A stretch of DNA of 64,000 nt, taken from the NCBI GenBank assembly GCA_002917775.1, contig KZ627158.1, positions 1,071,103-1,135,102 on the forward strand, given 5' to 3'. The position numbers were made by a program, and so were the translations under genes. The notes beneath the pieces were generated by a model. That model saw only the letters and a program-made list of their open reading frames with translations, did no database searches and was not told where the DNA came from. Shown piece after piece: positions 53,317 through 64,000 of the stretch. Origin of the DNA: Glaciozyma antarctica PI12 (taxonomy: Eukaryota > Basidiomycota > Microbotryomycetes > Kriegeriales > Camptobasidiaceae). Position 1 is the stretch's first letter. Each line of letters starts with the position of its first letter.

Positions 53317-56300
53317 CTACTCCTTGTTCTCAAACTCGACCGCCGTGCTCTCGACGAGCACACCCTCCCCGCCCACCGGAGTCGACGACGAAGGACTAAC
53401 GACGACGACGCTCTCGTCCTCCGGCGTCTCCACGACCTGGTCCTGCGACGGCCTCGTCGACATCGCCCCAGCGGCGGCGGTGTACCACGACGCGTCCCTC
53501 GACGGCGAGCTCTCCCGCACCGGTTCCTCCTCCCATTCCTCGTCGTCTCGCTGCGGAGAAGTCGATACCAGCCCACTCGCACTGGCGTCCGTGCTATCGA
53601 GCTCCCAGTCGTCTGGCTCGGAGAACGAGCTGGCGTCCGAGTCGGTCGTGCTGGAGGTGGGGCCGCCAGAGCTGACTGAGCGACGCATCCATGCCGGAGG
53701 GCTGTCGGCGAGCGCGAAGATGGGTTTGTGGTCCTGCGCGAGCTGTAGAGGAGTTCGTCAGGACGAGATGTGCGAGGGAGCGAAAGAGAGGAACGGACCT
53801 GACGAACTCGCGAGCCAAAGTCCTCCCAGTCGTCCTCGTCCTGGATCAGGAACCCGAGGAGCATGCTCGGATCGAGGCTCGACAGCGCCATCTTGCGCAC
53901 TTTATCGCAGTGGTACGTCCGCAGCGCCGAATCGGGGTACGCCTCGACGAAGAAGTCTCCCAGTCGGTCTGCGGCGCTGGGCGACGTCGGGGCTGGCGAG
54001 GGGGTAGTAGGAGAGGAGATGACGGTGGGGTCAGGGACGGTGGTGGAGGGAGTGAGGATGCTGGAGAGGGGGAGAGTTTGGGCGGCGGCAAAGAGGTCGG
54101 CGGGAGGGTGGCGGAGGGGGATCGAAGGACGGGGGTGGTGAGGATCGATGTAGAAGAGCGAGTCGGCTTGTGCGCCGACGAAGTAGTACGAAGACGAAGG
54201 CCTTCCGCCTGCGATACCGACCGACTGAGGGAACTGGAAGATGGTCTGCGTCCCCGACCTCGTCAGCACCCCGCTTCCGACGCCCAGCACTCGAACTCAC
54301 CTTAATCGCTTCGTAGTAGATCGGGTTCACGCCATCAATCCCCAAGCGCAACCCAATCAACACCAACACAGGCTTCCTCCACCTCTTCCCCGTCTTCTCC
54401 GCCGCCGCCTCGACCTCACTCCTGTAAACCGTCCCATCCACCACACTACACACCGCCATTCCCGCCGGCTTAAACTCATTCACAAGCGTCTTGATCGCTC
54501 CCGCCGCCGTCGAAGGCCCGAACCACTCTCCGACCTCCTTGCCGAGCTGCTTGCCCATGAGCGCGAAGCGGTGGACGGAGAAAGGGGCGAGAGGAGAGGG
54601 GTCGTCGATGAAGAGAGAGAGAAGGCGGGCGTACTCTGCGTGCGGGGGGGAGTGGGGAGGAGGAGGGGATGCGAAGGAAGGAGGACCGGAGTTGTTGAGC
54701 GAGGGGAGAGGTCGTCGCCAATCTGGTCGCACGGCGTCAGCATCTCGCGAGAGGCGGGATAAAGAAATACACACTTCGACCTAGATGTACAGTGACGAGC
54801 GCGTTGGCGAGCAAGCTCTGCCCGGTTCGAAGCATGCAGCCCCAGCCCGTGTCGCTCGAAAGTCCCTCGTTCGCCCTCGACCCTCCATGACCCATGCTCA
54901 TGCTCAGCGTGTTGAAGACGGCATGCACGCCTCCCGTCTGCGGCGAGCAAGGGATGGGCGGGAACCCGGAGCGGTAGGTGAGGGCGATGCGCGAGTAGAA
55001 GTCGTGGTAGAAGAGGAGGGGCCAGCCGTTCGTCGCTGAAGGTGGGGAGAGCTGGATGGAAGGTCGCAGGGAGGTCGTCGGTGAGGCGGGGGTATCGAAG
55101 GTAGCAGCGGGAGTAGAGAAGGGAGGAGTGGATGAGTGTCGAGGGACGGAAGAGCGATCCACCTCGAGCTCCGTCGAATCCCCCCGGTTCTTCTCCTTCC
55201 CCTTCTTGCTCTTCCCAAGCATCGTCAAGCTCCTCCTCTTCCGATACTTCTCCTCCCTCTCCCGCTCCTTCTCCACCATCTCCTCCGCCGTCTCGGGACT
55301 CTCGACCCCCGCGACGTACCCCGGGTGTCGAACGCCCAGGACCCAAATGTCGTCCTCGCACCGATCCGCCGTGCTGTCCGAGTCGAGAAAGTACTGCACG
55401 GCTTTATCGAGCATGCGATCGAGCGGGCCCAACCTCCCTCCCGGGGACCCTCCTCCGTTCTTCTTCGGACTGGACGACTTGACGCTCCCTCCGCTCGTCG
55501 AGGCGTTCGGTGGGGTCTCCACCATCGTCGGTAGGGGAAGGTGCGTCGACGAGCCGCTCGCGCCGTTGTGAAGCATGCTCGTGAACCATCCTCCGATCCG
55601 ACCTGCGACGTTTGAGTTCGCGCCGTTTTGGGATTGACCGAGGGTGTTGGAGACTGATCGGGTGAGAGGTGTAGTGGGAGGAGGGTAGAAGGAGGAGGTC
55701 GAGGAACGAAGGTCGACGAGGGATGCTGAGGGATTCGCGGTGCCGTAGGGCGCGCGAGAGGACGTCGTCGATCTGGTCGATACGGGAGGGCTGACGGAGC
55801 GAGTATCGGGTCTAGTCCAGTCTCGGCCAAAGAGCTTGAGGTTCGATTTGTTCCGCTTGAGGCTGAAGCGACCGCCTTTCGAGGACGCCTTGTCGCTGCC
55901 TTTCCGCCGGTTCTCCTCCCCTTGACCCTCGCCCTCCTCCAGATCCGCCGTCGCCCATTCCTCCAACACCTCGTCTCCTGACGTTCGGCTGCCCCGCCTG
56001 GACGACTTCAGCGAGAGATTCCCAAATCCCATTCCGTGCCGCTCTCGCTCGCCGGTCGAGGATGAGGTTGAAGGTCGAGGAGGAGAAGCTTCCTGAGAGA
56101 GGCCCGACTGGTTCGAGCTCGAGGGTGAGAGGCAGATGGTCGGGTTGAGCATCTCGTCCGCTTCTACAGACTTGGCGCGGTTCCGAGAGAGCCATTTCGT
56201 GAGCTTCTTGGTCCCGTCTGGCGGGAGAGGCGCAGTCGATGGGGCAGGAGAAGGGGCCGGAGCGGTCGTGGGGGTCGAATGGGGAGAAATTACGACGAGG

Positions 56301-56444
56301 TCTCGCTTTGGCTTTCGGCCGGTGCGTCGGTGCGTCGACGAAGGAAGGAGGAGGGGCGAGGGAGACGGAGACGGAGCTTGAGGATTGCGAGCGGGATGAA
56401 GTCGTGCGAGTCGGAGGAGAGGGTTCCCCTGTGCTGTCCTCCAT
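53317..56444 (-). CDS. ATG4: ATG4, autophagy cysteine protease
   Basis: ATG4 cuts the C-terminus of ATG8 and later removes it from lipid. The catalytic domain runs across several exons: [60 protein letters not shown] (active-site Cys), then after an intron [10 protein letters not shown] and [40 protein letters not shown] and [18 protein letters not shown]. Next come [20 protein letters not shown] and [15 protein letters not shown], giving the Asp-Pro-His catalytic pair. C-terminal exons contain DDWEDFG, DDWELDS and DEEWEEEP acidic W motifs, possible ATG8-binding (LIR) sites. The N-terminal 250 residues are disordered. The 5' end is unresolved: an ATG at 56444 ([17 protein letters not shown]) is in a different frame from the long exon ([14 protein letters not shown]), and a 5' exon may lie upstream near 56690. 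The stop is at 53317. Confidence 0.9.
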
Positions 56445-57072
56445 GCTGAGATGCTCACGCAGAAGCTACCTGGCAAATACAGAAAGGCACCAGTCAGCTG
56501 TCGTGCCCGTGTACGCGGTGGTCCGGCTGCCGCGAGTCTCGCAGGGCGGAGCCTCCCGCCCAACCTCCAGCCACTCCTTACGCCAGTCTAGACGAATCCC
56601 TCCTCCCTTCAAGGTATCGCCAGCTCCGTAGAGTCGCCTGGTACGCCCAGCTGTCACCGCCCCTGAGTAGGTCGCCCAACATCTCCCCGCCTCCGATAAC
56701 CTGCAGTTTGTTGCGAGGACGAACTCACAAGCTTATCCACGTAATCGCTGTAACCACCTGTGCTCCTGAGCGCTCCGCGTTAGCTGCGCTGACTCCCAAT
56801 CAGGAGAACACTCCGCGAGGTCCGAGAGGCGGTCGGGTGGAAGGGGTTCGAGGGGAGGTTTGGCGTGTGTAGTGGCTGCTCCCGCAGGTGCTGCTGGTGC
56901 TGGTAGAACTCGGAGAGGGACGGCGGCTGCTGCTGAGGAGCTGAGCTGGTCGTGGTCGGGAGAGGGAGTTGGGCGGAGGAGAGCTGCGTGACGGTCCCTC
57001 GTCGACGACGTCGACGAAGCGGCGGTCTCTCTCCGCCTCCTCCCACACCCTCAACACTCCACACTACCAAGC
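56445..57072. other. Divergent region between ATG4 and the small TOM6-like gene
   Basis: About 630 bp that probably includes a 5' exon of ATG4: a minus-strand ATG at about 56690 opens MLGDLLRGGDSWAYQATLRS and reaches a GTAAGG donor. From 56800 to 57060 lies GC-rich sequence with a minus-strand frame of no known domain. No RNA gene was recognised. Confidence 0.4.
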
Positions 57073-57293
57073 AGTGAGTGTGCCGAGAACGACTCTGTAG
57101 CCAGGCTAACGCGCAACCTCTCGCAGTGCCCTCTCCCTCCTCCGCCCCCTCCCTCAGCCAGATCCTCGCCTTTCAAATCCAAGATCCCGAGTCTCGCGAG
57201 GCCAACAGCAAGCTTGTCATCGCTTTCGGCTTCTTTACGGGCGCCGTCGTGCTCTTCAGCCAGCTCGGAGACCTCCTCGTCCCCGCCCTATAG
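57073..57293 (+). CDS. Small 55-residue single-pass membrane protein, TOM6-like
   Basis: As in the peroxiredoxin gene, the ATG is created by splicing: A57073 ends exon one (ACCAAGCA), followed by a GTGAGT donor, CTAAC branch and CTCGCAG acceptor, and TG57127-57128 opens exon two. The product MPSPSSAPSLSQILAFQIQD continues PESREANSKLV and ends with one helix, IAFGFFTGAVVLFSQLGDLL, then VPAL. A short soluble N-terminus, one C-terminal helix, an N-[KR]-x-V entry and the GxFxxG...LxDL pattern resemble TOM6, a small subunit of the mitochondrial outer-membrane import complex. The resemblance is by pattern only. The TAG stop (57291-57293) is followed at once by GTGAGT, so an intron in the 3' UTR is likely. 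Confidence 0.65.
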
Positions 57294-57996
57294 GTGAGTC
57301 CGACGTTCGGCATCGGAGCCACTCGAGCTGACTTTTTGCGGGCAGAGCTCCAGCCTCCTTCACCTAGGCCCTCGATACGCTGCAGGATGGCGACACTGTA
57401 GCATGCAATATACCAGCAACACCCTTCATCGCGGAACTTGGGTGATTAGGCGACGGGGGAGGAACTTTCGTTCGATGGGCTGCTCCGGGGTTCTGAAGGC
57501 AGCTGAGGGCTGGCTGGTGCGAGAGCCGGACAGCGGGCGAGAGCAAGGGAGCTGCTTCGGAGGCTTGGAGCTGGTGTGGGACGGAGAGCTGACTCTGCTT
57601 GACTGGAGGATCTGCTTCGCGGCGCTGGGGCAGGGGCTGGGGCGACGTCCGGGTGTGTGACCTGCTAGGATGATGGATCTGCGCGGACTGCTCTCAGCTC
57701 CTGCGACTATTCAGCCCGCTACACTGTTGCTGCTTTGGGCGATTGCTCCCACTCCAACCGTGCTCAATCAAGTCGCTGGTTGCTCGAAGGACTGGGACTT
57801 TATGACCGGTGCTGCGTCTTTCCCTGGATCATTCGCAGTACAAACTGTTAGAGTAGGACGTGTACCCAGGTCGAAGGAGAAGAAAGGCAGGAGCTCGTCC
57901 CTCCAGCCAAGTCGCGGCCTCCGCGAACTCCCCGGTCCTTTCCTTCCTACCTCTCCCTCCCTCTTACCGTCTACTCGCTCAGCGTCGCTTTCACCA
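57294..57996. other. Region between the TOM6-like gene and the GTPase-like gene
   Basis: About 700 bp. It begins with the probable 3'-UTR intron. Plus-strand frames (for example MMDLRGLLSAPATIQPATLL from 57670) have ATG starts but no domain and overlap the next gene. No named element is seen. Confidence 0.4.
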
Positions 57997-60197
57997 ATGG
58001 CCAATGCCTCCTCTCAGGCCTCCTCAGGCATTCCAGGTACAGCCCCTCCTTACGACTGACCGCATCAAAGGCCCCGTTGACCTTCCCAGCAGGCTTGATC
58101 GCCAACGCTCCTGGAACCTCGCAAATCGCCTCGCAAGCCAGGTGACCGGCCTCAGGTGAGCCCGTAGACGTTACGGGAGAGCTGCGGAGGTTGAGGCTGA
58201 TGTAGGTCCCGCGCAGCCTCTAAAAAGCGCCGGAACGACCAGGTCGACGAAGGCTCGGAAAGCCTTTATCAAGAACGCAGAGAGGATCGCTGCGTTCTTC
58301 CGTGCGTCTACTTATCCCTCGTTTTGGCGGCAGCTGACGCCTTCTCCACTCGCAGTCGGCGCGATGGAGGAGGTCGAGTTCAAGCCCGAGTTGCGCGAGG
58401 AGCTCATCAAGGTCATGGCCAAGATGAACGAGAAGCCCGAGTTTACTGTCGCTCTCGTCGGTGCTACGTACGTCTCGTCGCTGTTCCTTAAGAGAGGAGG
58501 CTCACGAACCTTCCTCGTTCAGTGGCAGCGGCAAGTCCTCCCTGATCAACGCCCTTCTCGGGCAGCGCGTCGTGCTCGCTACCAACTCGGAGTACGCCTG
58601 CACCTCCGTCCCAGCTGAGATCACCAGCCATCACGAGGATCACTACCTCGCCTTAATCGTTTTCTTTCAGTGCGCACCCCATTCTCCGAGTCCTGGTGCC
58701 GCTCACTGAATCCTTGCAAACAGCTCGGAGGATTGGATCAAGGAAGTCGCAGGACTCCTTGGCGAGATGTACGACGAGGAGGATACCGAAGCGTACGTCG
58801 CCCTTCCGTTCCTTGTGCGAAGGAGCGTCAGCGCTGACTTGACTTTCGCGCGGCAGAGCTGCTGCCGCCTTCGAGCGCTTGAGCCCTGTGTAACCTGAGC
58901 TCACTCTAGGTTCGTTCACCCTACCCTCTGCTTCGACGTTTACTGACGAGTGCAATGCGGCAGGCGGACCTCGCCCAGACCCTCGCGAGCTCGCTCAGAG
59001 TGGGATCGGACGCTATCTCGGCTCCACCGTCGTTTTCAAGTCGGATACGAGCGCCGGTCCGTTGGAGGCGACAGCCCCGTTCGTGCAGGACCAGCACGGC
59101 GCCGGGAACACCGCTGAGGCCCGTCGAGTTCATGCGTTCCGTGTCCCTCGCTAATTCTCTCGATCTCTCAGATCTGGCGCCTGGTCCGCGTTCAACGAGT
59201 GCCTATTCCCGCCAAAACGCTTCCAAAAGGTGCTCCCGACCCTCCTCGACTCCGTGCGGTTGGACTGCTGCTGATGGCCGCCGAGCAGGCTTTGACCTTG
59301 CGAACCTCAAGCTCGTCGACCTGGCGGGACTGAACGACAACAACCCAGCACACGAGACGAGCGCGATGAGCTACTTGAAGAACGCCTGGTGAGTAGCTCG
59401 GCCTCCTTGGACCGAGTCGCTGAGCTGACGACTCAATTTTCGCAGCGGGATCATGAGTTTTTCTGCGAGTTCAGCTGCCGTGCGCTGCTGATGACTTCGC
59501 TCCGCTGGTCACGGCGATGCGCAAGCGTGCGCTGGCGAATCCCGTCGTCTCGGACTTCCTGTGAGCATCTCCCTTCTTACGGAGCTCGCAATCTCGTCCT
59601 AAATGTACCATCTTGATACTCAGCACAGGCTCAATTGGTCAACGCCTGTAGGACGAAGGCCGACTCAGTGAAAGCATCTTCGTTGCGAACGGTAGTGACG
59701 ACTGCGACCCCGTCGAGGTCGCCAAAGGCGACAACGCCCTCAAAAAAGATCTTGAAGGACGAGCTGGAAGCGTATGCAGCTGCGAATTCGTGCGAGATCT
59801 CTCGGCTCCGGTAACCATGTAATGATGCCTCACAACAGGAGAAAGATTGATTTCAAGCAAAGGCTCACACCCATCCGCGAGATCGAGCTCCAGTTCTCGG
59901 TTTTCTGCACTTCTGCTTCGAAGAGCATCAACCTCAATCTCAGGTGCGTTCTCGAATCTCGACATGCTCTTCGCTTCCTCACTTTTTTCGCCCCTTAGCT
60001 CACTCTGGGAAAACCTCAACCACCAAACGACGGCCGTGCAGGAGCACATGCTCGATCGCGCGACGAAGGACCTCGAGCACCTGGACAAGATGCTGGCGAT
60101 GGTCGCTGCTTTGGAAGCGCCGGGAGGAACGGGAGTTGGCGAAGATGGGAGTGGGAACGCGAAAAGGTGGAAGGGGAAGGGGAAGGAGCGCGCTTGA
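57997..60197 (+). pseudogene. Damaged-looking dynamin-superfamily (SLIP-GC-like) GTPase
   Basis: Exons at the 5' end join well: RKAFIKNAERIAAFF, AMEEVEFKPELREELIKVMA, KPEFTVALVGAT and GSGKSSLINALLGQRVVLAT, giving a clear P-loop. They continue SEYACTSVPAEITSHHEDHY and SEDWIKEVAGLLGEMYDEED. Then YLGSTVVFKSDTSAGPLEAT and IWRLVRVQRVPIPAKTLPKG are followed by the switch region LKLVDLAGLNDNNPAHETSA with MSYLKNA. This order fits nuclear GTPases related to SLIP-GC and dynamin. After 59455 the expected NKxD-type block cannot be found, frames change often, and only short coding-like pieces remain (DDFAPLVTAMRKRALANPVV, then a coiled-coil end HMLDRATKDLEHLDKMLAMV to KGKGKERA). It is either a degraded copy or a gene with many poorly read introns. 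The start is either 57997 or the overlapping ATG at 58004. Confidence 0.55.
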
Positions 60198-60358
60198 GGG
60201 GGATGGGTTGAGGGGAGGTCGCTTGCTTTGAAACTTCAGTGTGTTTGTGCTCGAAGCTAGCGGCGAGGTACCGGCGAAGCGAGAGCGAGAGCGAGCAGAA
60301 CCTCCTCGAGCCGTCCCAAAACCAAAGCGCACCGTCGCCCTCTAAATCCTCCACTCTA

Positions 60359-61460
60359 TTACTCCCCCCTCTCTACCTTTCTCTCCCCCGCCAACCCCTT
60401 CTTCGCCGCCTCGTACACTCCCAAAAAGACGGCTCCTCCCAACGAGATCCAAATGACGCGAGGAACGACGCCGGAGAAGAGGACCCGTATTCCTTCCTCG
60501 CGATAGATGATGCCGAGAGTCGTAGGTAGAAAAGTGGGGTACGAGCGAGGTACTGGTACGCCCTCTACGGGCTGCGAAGGAGGGGTCAGCGAGCGCTCAG
60601 GGAGAGGAGGGGAGGAACGCACGACGCTTCGACCGCTTAGCATGATACGCGTCTTGCAGACGTCCAAAGGCGTCGTGATACCCGCTGCGATACCGCCTGC
60701 TACGCTTCCGCACATCGCAGCGTCCGTCGCAGCGAGATCTCGCACCTCGCCCGAAGCCGTCCGTCGTCGTGCGAGGATAAGCTTGAAGCGCTCGTACATT
60801 GGGAACTGAATGCAGGTAAACGGAATCTGCGGAACGAATTAGCGAGCTGGAAACGGCAGGGAGGATGGACGTACCTCGCGTGCGACGGTACTGCCGAATC
60901 CGCGATAAAAGCCCTTCAGACCGCCTGCGGCCCAAACACTCTTCGCCACGCCCCAACTTCCAGTCCCTGCTAGTCCTCCACCTGTCTGACTCCGCTGCTT
61001 GACGACCTCGGTCGGTACGCGAATCATGCACGCTGCCTACGATTCTCATCAGCTCCGAACGAAGCTCAAGGGATCAAGCGAGGAACTCACCACTTCTCCT
61101 CCGCTCGCAGAGAGCATATGTAATATAGGCGCCATCTCATCCCTCTTCAACCCGCTAAACACCTCCGGCAAGCTCCCCTTGAGCAGCTCATAAGTCGTAA
61201 AGAACACCGCCGCTGCACCTCATCAGCTCCCTTCCCACCCACAAATCGATAGAGGACTCACCACCCGGTGCACTCCCTACCACCGCACTTCCCAACCCAC
61301 GATATACCCCCGCGAACCCTCCAGAGGGGAAGAAGCCCGCCTGTGACTGCGCGCGCGTCTTGAGCGTGTCGATGGGGAAGAAGAGAGTGTCGACTGCTGT
61401 GCCGGCTAGACCACCAGCAAAGAGGGAATGCGCGAAAGAGGGTTGGAGGCTGGAGCTCAT
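60359..61460 (-). CDS. PET8: Mitochondrial S-adenosylmethionine carrier
   Basis: This member of the SLC25 family exchanges SAM and S-adenosylhomocysteine across the inner mitochondrial membrane. The start is ATG 61460 (MSSSLQPSFAHSLFAGGLAG). Three carrier repeats with PxD/ExxKxR motifs are visible: PIDTLKTRAQ, PTEVVKQRSQ and PLDVCKTRIM. Diagnostic for the SAM carrier are AGTAVDTLFFPIDTLKTRAQ and GFAGVYRGLGSAVVGSAPGG. Other blocks are KGFYRGFGSTVARE, IPFTCIQFPMYERFK and FSGVVPRVIWISLGGAVFLG. The C-terminus is VYEAAKKGLAGERKVERGE. Six or so exons. No cleaved presequence is needed in this family. Confidence 0.93.
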
Positions 61461-61767
61461 TTGCTGAGGCGGGGCGTTAGGTGGGAGAGGTTGGGGAGAG
61501 GGGGACGCACGATCGGAGAGAGGGAGAAGGGCGGGTTTGGGGAGCGGAGAGGAAGAGAGGGTGGCTTGAGGAGCTCTTGGAGGACCTGCTGGTGGGACCA
61601 AAGGTGCAAGCTATGCGGCAGAGTGAGGTAGTCAAGGCTGAGAGTCAAGACGACCTTCTTGAGCGAGGTTCGGCCGGACAAAACGAGAGTCGAAGATTGA
61701 CAACCTCAGAGATGGCGACGAACCGCTTAGTCTCTCACCTCGACCGCTCAGGGATTATAACCCAAGA
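61461..61767. other. Divergent promoter region
   Basis: About 300 bp between the SAM carrier start and the Asterix start. The carrier frame remains open upstream to about 61600 without an ATG. No named element is seen. Confidence 0.4.
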
Positions 61768-62306
61768 ATGAGTCAGATCCGACTATTCGATCCCACCAGT
61801 CCCATCCGACCCAAGGAGACGGTGGCGTACAGGCTGCCCGCGACGCCAGCCCCCGTCGCAGGTCCGTCGCCCTCTCTCGTCCCACGCACGACTTGGCTAA
61901 CCTGCTTTACGCGCACAGGTGCAGCGGTTGCGATTGCGATGCTTTGTGCGGCGATGGCCATGTTGACGAGGTGGGTTCCGCCGAGAGTCAGAGGAGGAGA
62001 GGAGCTGACCACGGCGTACGGAGGTTCCCCATCTGGGCTTGGATGGCGGTCCTCCTCTCCCTCTGTTCGGTGAACAACAGCAAGGCCTTGGAGGAGACGA
62101 AGGAGAACAGCATGTACTCTGGTACGTTGCTCTCAATTGACACGGGTGGAGAGAGGCGGGAGCTGATGGTCGTGAGCGCAGGGTGGAGCTCGTTCGTCTT
62201 CTCCGCCACGTCGCTGCTCACGGTGATGCTACCCGTGCTAGCAGGGCAGCAGACGAAAGCCGGTGGACTCCCATTTGGCTGGATGAAGGGAACTATCGTC
62301 ATCTAG
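61768..62306 (+). CDS. Asterix/WDR83OS homologue (PAT-complex subunit)
   Basis: The human relative (Asterix) pairs with CCDC47 in the PAT complex, an ER chaperone that shields helices of multipass proteins during insertion. Four exons encode about 115 residues: MSQIRLFDPTSPIRPKETVA, then GAAVAIAMLCAAMAMLT, RFPIWAWMAVLLSLCSVNNS with KALEETKENSMYS, and GWSSFVFSATSLLTVMLPVL. The block WxWxAVxxSxxSxxNSxxxEETK followed by SSFxxSxxSLLxxxLP is the family signature. Introns begin GTCCGT, GTGGGT and GTACGT. The final residues are FGWMKGTIVI. Length fits the family. Confidence 0.85.
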
Positions 62307-62341
62307 CCTCCCATTCGACAACGCAATGTACCCAGTTCCAG

Positions 62342-63923
62342 CTAATCGAACGGGATCCTACGGACCTTGCCCTCTCCCTCCCTTTTCCGCATCTCCTCCG
62401 CCGCCGCGAACGCGCTGGGAATAGGGATACCGCAACAGTCTCCGAAGCCCTCGCCGCGGACGTGAAGGTGGCCGTGCTCGTCCGTGTGCACGCCGGGTTC
62501 CTCGGGGGCCGAGTCGGTGGAGGAGGGGAGGGAGGGATAGGGGAGGAGAGAGCCGAAGAGGAAGTGTTGGGCGACGGGGAGCTTGGCGAGCACTTCGGCT
62601 TTGTACATCTTGAGCATGCCCGAGTTGACCTTGTCCCAGGTCTTGACCTGTGCGCGTAGGGTAGAGTTAGTGCGGGTCGAGTGCGGTCGAGCGTGAGCGT
62701 TGGCGAGCGGAAGGTCGGACTGATGGGAGGATGGGAGGAGACGAAAGAGAGCACTCACGCCGGAGATGTCATCGAGCATGGGAGAATGCCACCGCAAGCT
62801 CTCAGTCTTGATCTGCTCGTCTCGTCAGCTCTTTCCTCGCTTACTGCTCGCTTCTTGAACGCACCGAGTTGATGTATCGAATGTACGAGAGGTACATGTA
62901 GTCCTTCGCAAACTCCTCGAGGATATCATTGTCGTGAATCGCCTTTGGCCGAATGTGCTTGTGCCCTCGCAATTGTGCTGATCCAAAGACTGCATCATCA
63001 CACGTTTAGCAACTTCCCACAGCGAGAAAGGAAAGGACGACGCACTGAAGACCCCAAAGTGGTAGTCGTCGAGTCCTTGAGCGCCGTGCGATCCTGCAGG
63101 CTCGAGCCAGTACGTCGTTTGCAGCACACGCGCAACCAGCATGTATCTGCGTTTACATCAGCACCACTCTTTGCGCCGCGAACGACAGCAGCACAACGCA
63201 CTTCCAGAACACCCTCGCCACCACCGCCCGGTCGTCCTCCACCCCAATCACTCCCAGCTTCCTCAGACACATTCTGCACCTCCATCAGCTCCCCTCCTCC
63301 CTGAACGCGAAAGGAGAAATACGCACAACCAGCAGAAGAAGTTAAGCTCCATCCCACTCCCATAATCCACCCTCTCACGATTCCCCCAGCACTCGCAGAA
63401 ATACCCCGCCAGCTCCACCGCCCACTTCTTCTCCAGCCCCGGGATCCCCTCATGCAGCTTCATCGCCTCCTGCACTCCTCATCAGCTCCATCCAGCGCAC
63501 GAAGGAGGGAGGACCGCACGGAGGTCATCTTGTCGTAGAACGTCTTGAACGCTGGATTCCCAAAGCGGGATTTCCCATTATCCACTGGAGGGGTATCCTG
63601 CGCTATACGCTCGACAGCATCGAGGACAGCGAGGAGGGATTGGACGGCCTGAGATGCGGGTTAGCTAAGCTCGCTCTCGGCGAGGGATGGGAGCGTACGG
63701 GGGACTCGGGGATGGGGGAGGAGAGGGGGATGCCGATTATGGATTCGTTGAGCTCTTCGAGGAAGGAGACGAGTGAGGCGTGTGTAGGTGAGTCGAGGAA
63801 GACTTGGAGGTGGGCGCGTGAGATGATGCGCTTGGTGGGGAGGACGGGAGAGCTGGGAGGCGAGGGGGGTGAGAGGGCTGCTGCTGTGGGAGGCTGAGCG
63901 TCGGCTGTAGTTGACTCTGGCAT
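62342..63923 (-). CDS. PP2A phosphatase activator (PTPA/Rrd family)
   Basis: This peptidyl-prolyl isomerase-like protein activates PP2A and its relatives, linked to TORC1 signalling in yeast (RRD1/RRD2). The start is ATG 63923 ([20 protein letters not shown]); an upstream frame lacks ATG. Motifs in order: [147 protein letters not shown] and [20 protein letters not shown], then [20 protein letters not shown]. The YHFLPF motif reads YHFGVF here. The C-terminal extension includes [20 protein letters not shown], usual in fungal forms. The stop is at 62342. Confidence 0.93.
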
Positions 63924-64000
63924 CGTGGCTTGTGGGGGAGGAGCAACCAACGACCTCCTCGTCGTCGAGCTGCTCGTTCTCCGAGCTTCCCTCGTTAAGC

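Noticed and set aside
53691-54305. Plus-strand frames opposite ATG4
   Set aside because: They mirror exons containing the DPHHPRP catalytic region; no independent support.

Overview
The window is a piece of a GC-rich, gene-dense nuclear genome from a basidiomycete fungus, most likely a red yeast of the Rhodotorula/Rhodosporidium type (Pucciniomycotina). The grounds are: almost every gene is split by many short introns (about 45-60 nt) with GTGAGT/GTACGT/GTGCGT donors, a CTGAC/CTAAC/CTGATG branch site and a CAG/TAG acceptor; gene order is unrelated to any operon; the products include fungal families (Ras-linked adenylate cyclase with leucine-rich repeats, ERT1/AcuK regulator, TVP38, RRT8-like, Rrd/PTPA). 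I see no mobile element, CRISPR array, rRNA or convincing tRNA. The organism name is an inference.

Layout. 1-2401: M13 metallopeptidase (minus, runs off the left edge). 2577-4831: a tiny ORF and an unknown membrane protein gene. 5098-7025: ALG13 and convergent pyrroline-5-carboxylate reductase. 8550-10900: a Nudix hydrolase and a Rossmann-fold protein, divergent with only 24 bp between start codons. 11032-14442: RRT8-like membrane protein and membrane RING-H2 protein (minus). 15039-16280: disordered basidiomycete protein. 16837-21694: ERT1 and mitochondrial PheRS (minus). 22061-23247: ornithine decarboxylase antizyme, with a programmed +1 frameshift site. 23687-28593: PEX5 receptor and a diverged Hsp70-like secretory protein. 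29121-30866: secreted protein built from tandemly duplicated Cys-rich exons. 31702-36526: dephospho-CoA kinase, RidA-family protein, nitronate monooxygenase, a small unknown gene and TIM17. 36853-43332: adenylate cyclase. 43815-48194: TMEM135-like membrane protein, peroxiredoxin, and a mitochondrial-looking membrane protein. 48606-53000: TVP38 and a TAP-like alpha/beta hydrolase. 53317-57293: ATG4 and a 55-residue TOM6-like protein. 57997-60197: a damaged-looking dynamin-superfamily GTPase. 60359-63923: S-adenosylmethionine carrier, Asterix/WDR83OS homologue and PP2A activator (PTPA).

The genes are mostly housekeeping and unrelated to each other. Loose themes are mitochondrial import and transport (TIM17, TOM6-like, SAM carrier, mito-PheRS), peroxisomes (PEX5, TMEM135-like, CoA-directed Nudix, peroxiredoxin), and nutrient/stress signalling (adenylate cyclase, ERT1, ATG4, PTPA). 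The most interesting points are gene-expression devices: the antizyme +1 frameshift at CCC-TGA, two genes whose ATG is created by splicing (A|TG), a phase-2 exon array encoding a repeated six-cysteine module, and an Hsp70 homologue whose nucleotide-binding motifs have decayed. Several frames break at homopolymers or short repeats (near 4452, 30803, 50250), which may be assembly errors. Exon joins were read by eye and gene ends are given as first and last coding base.
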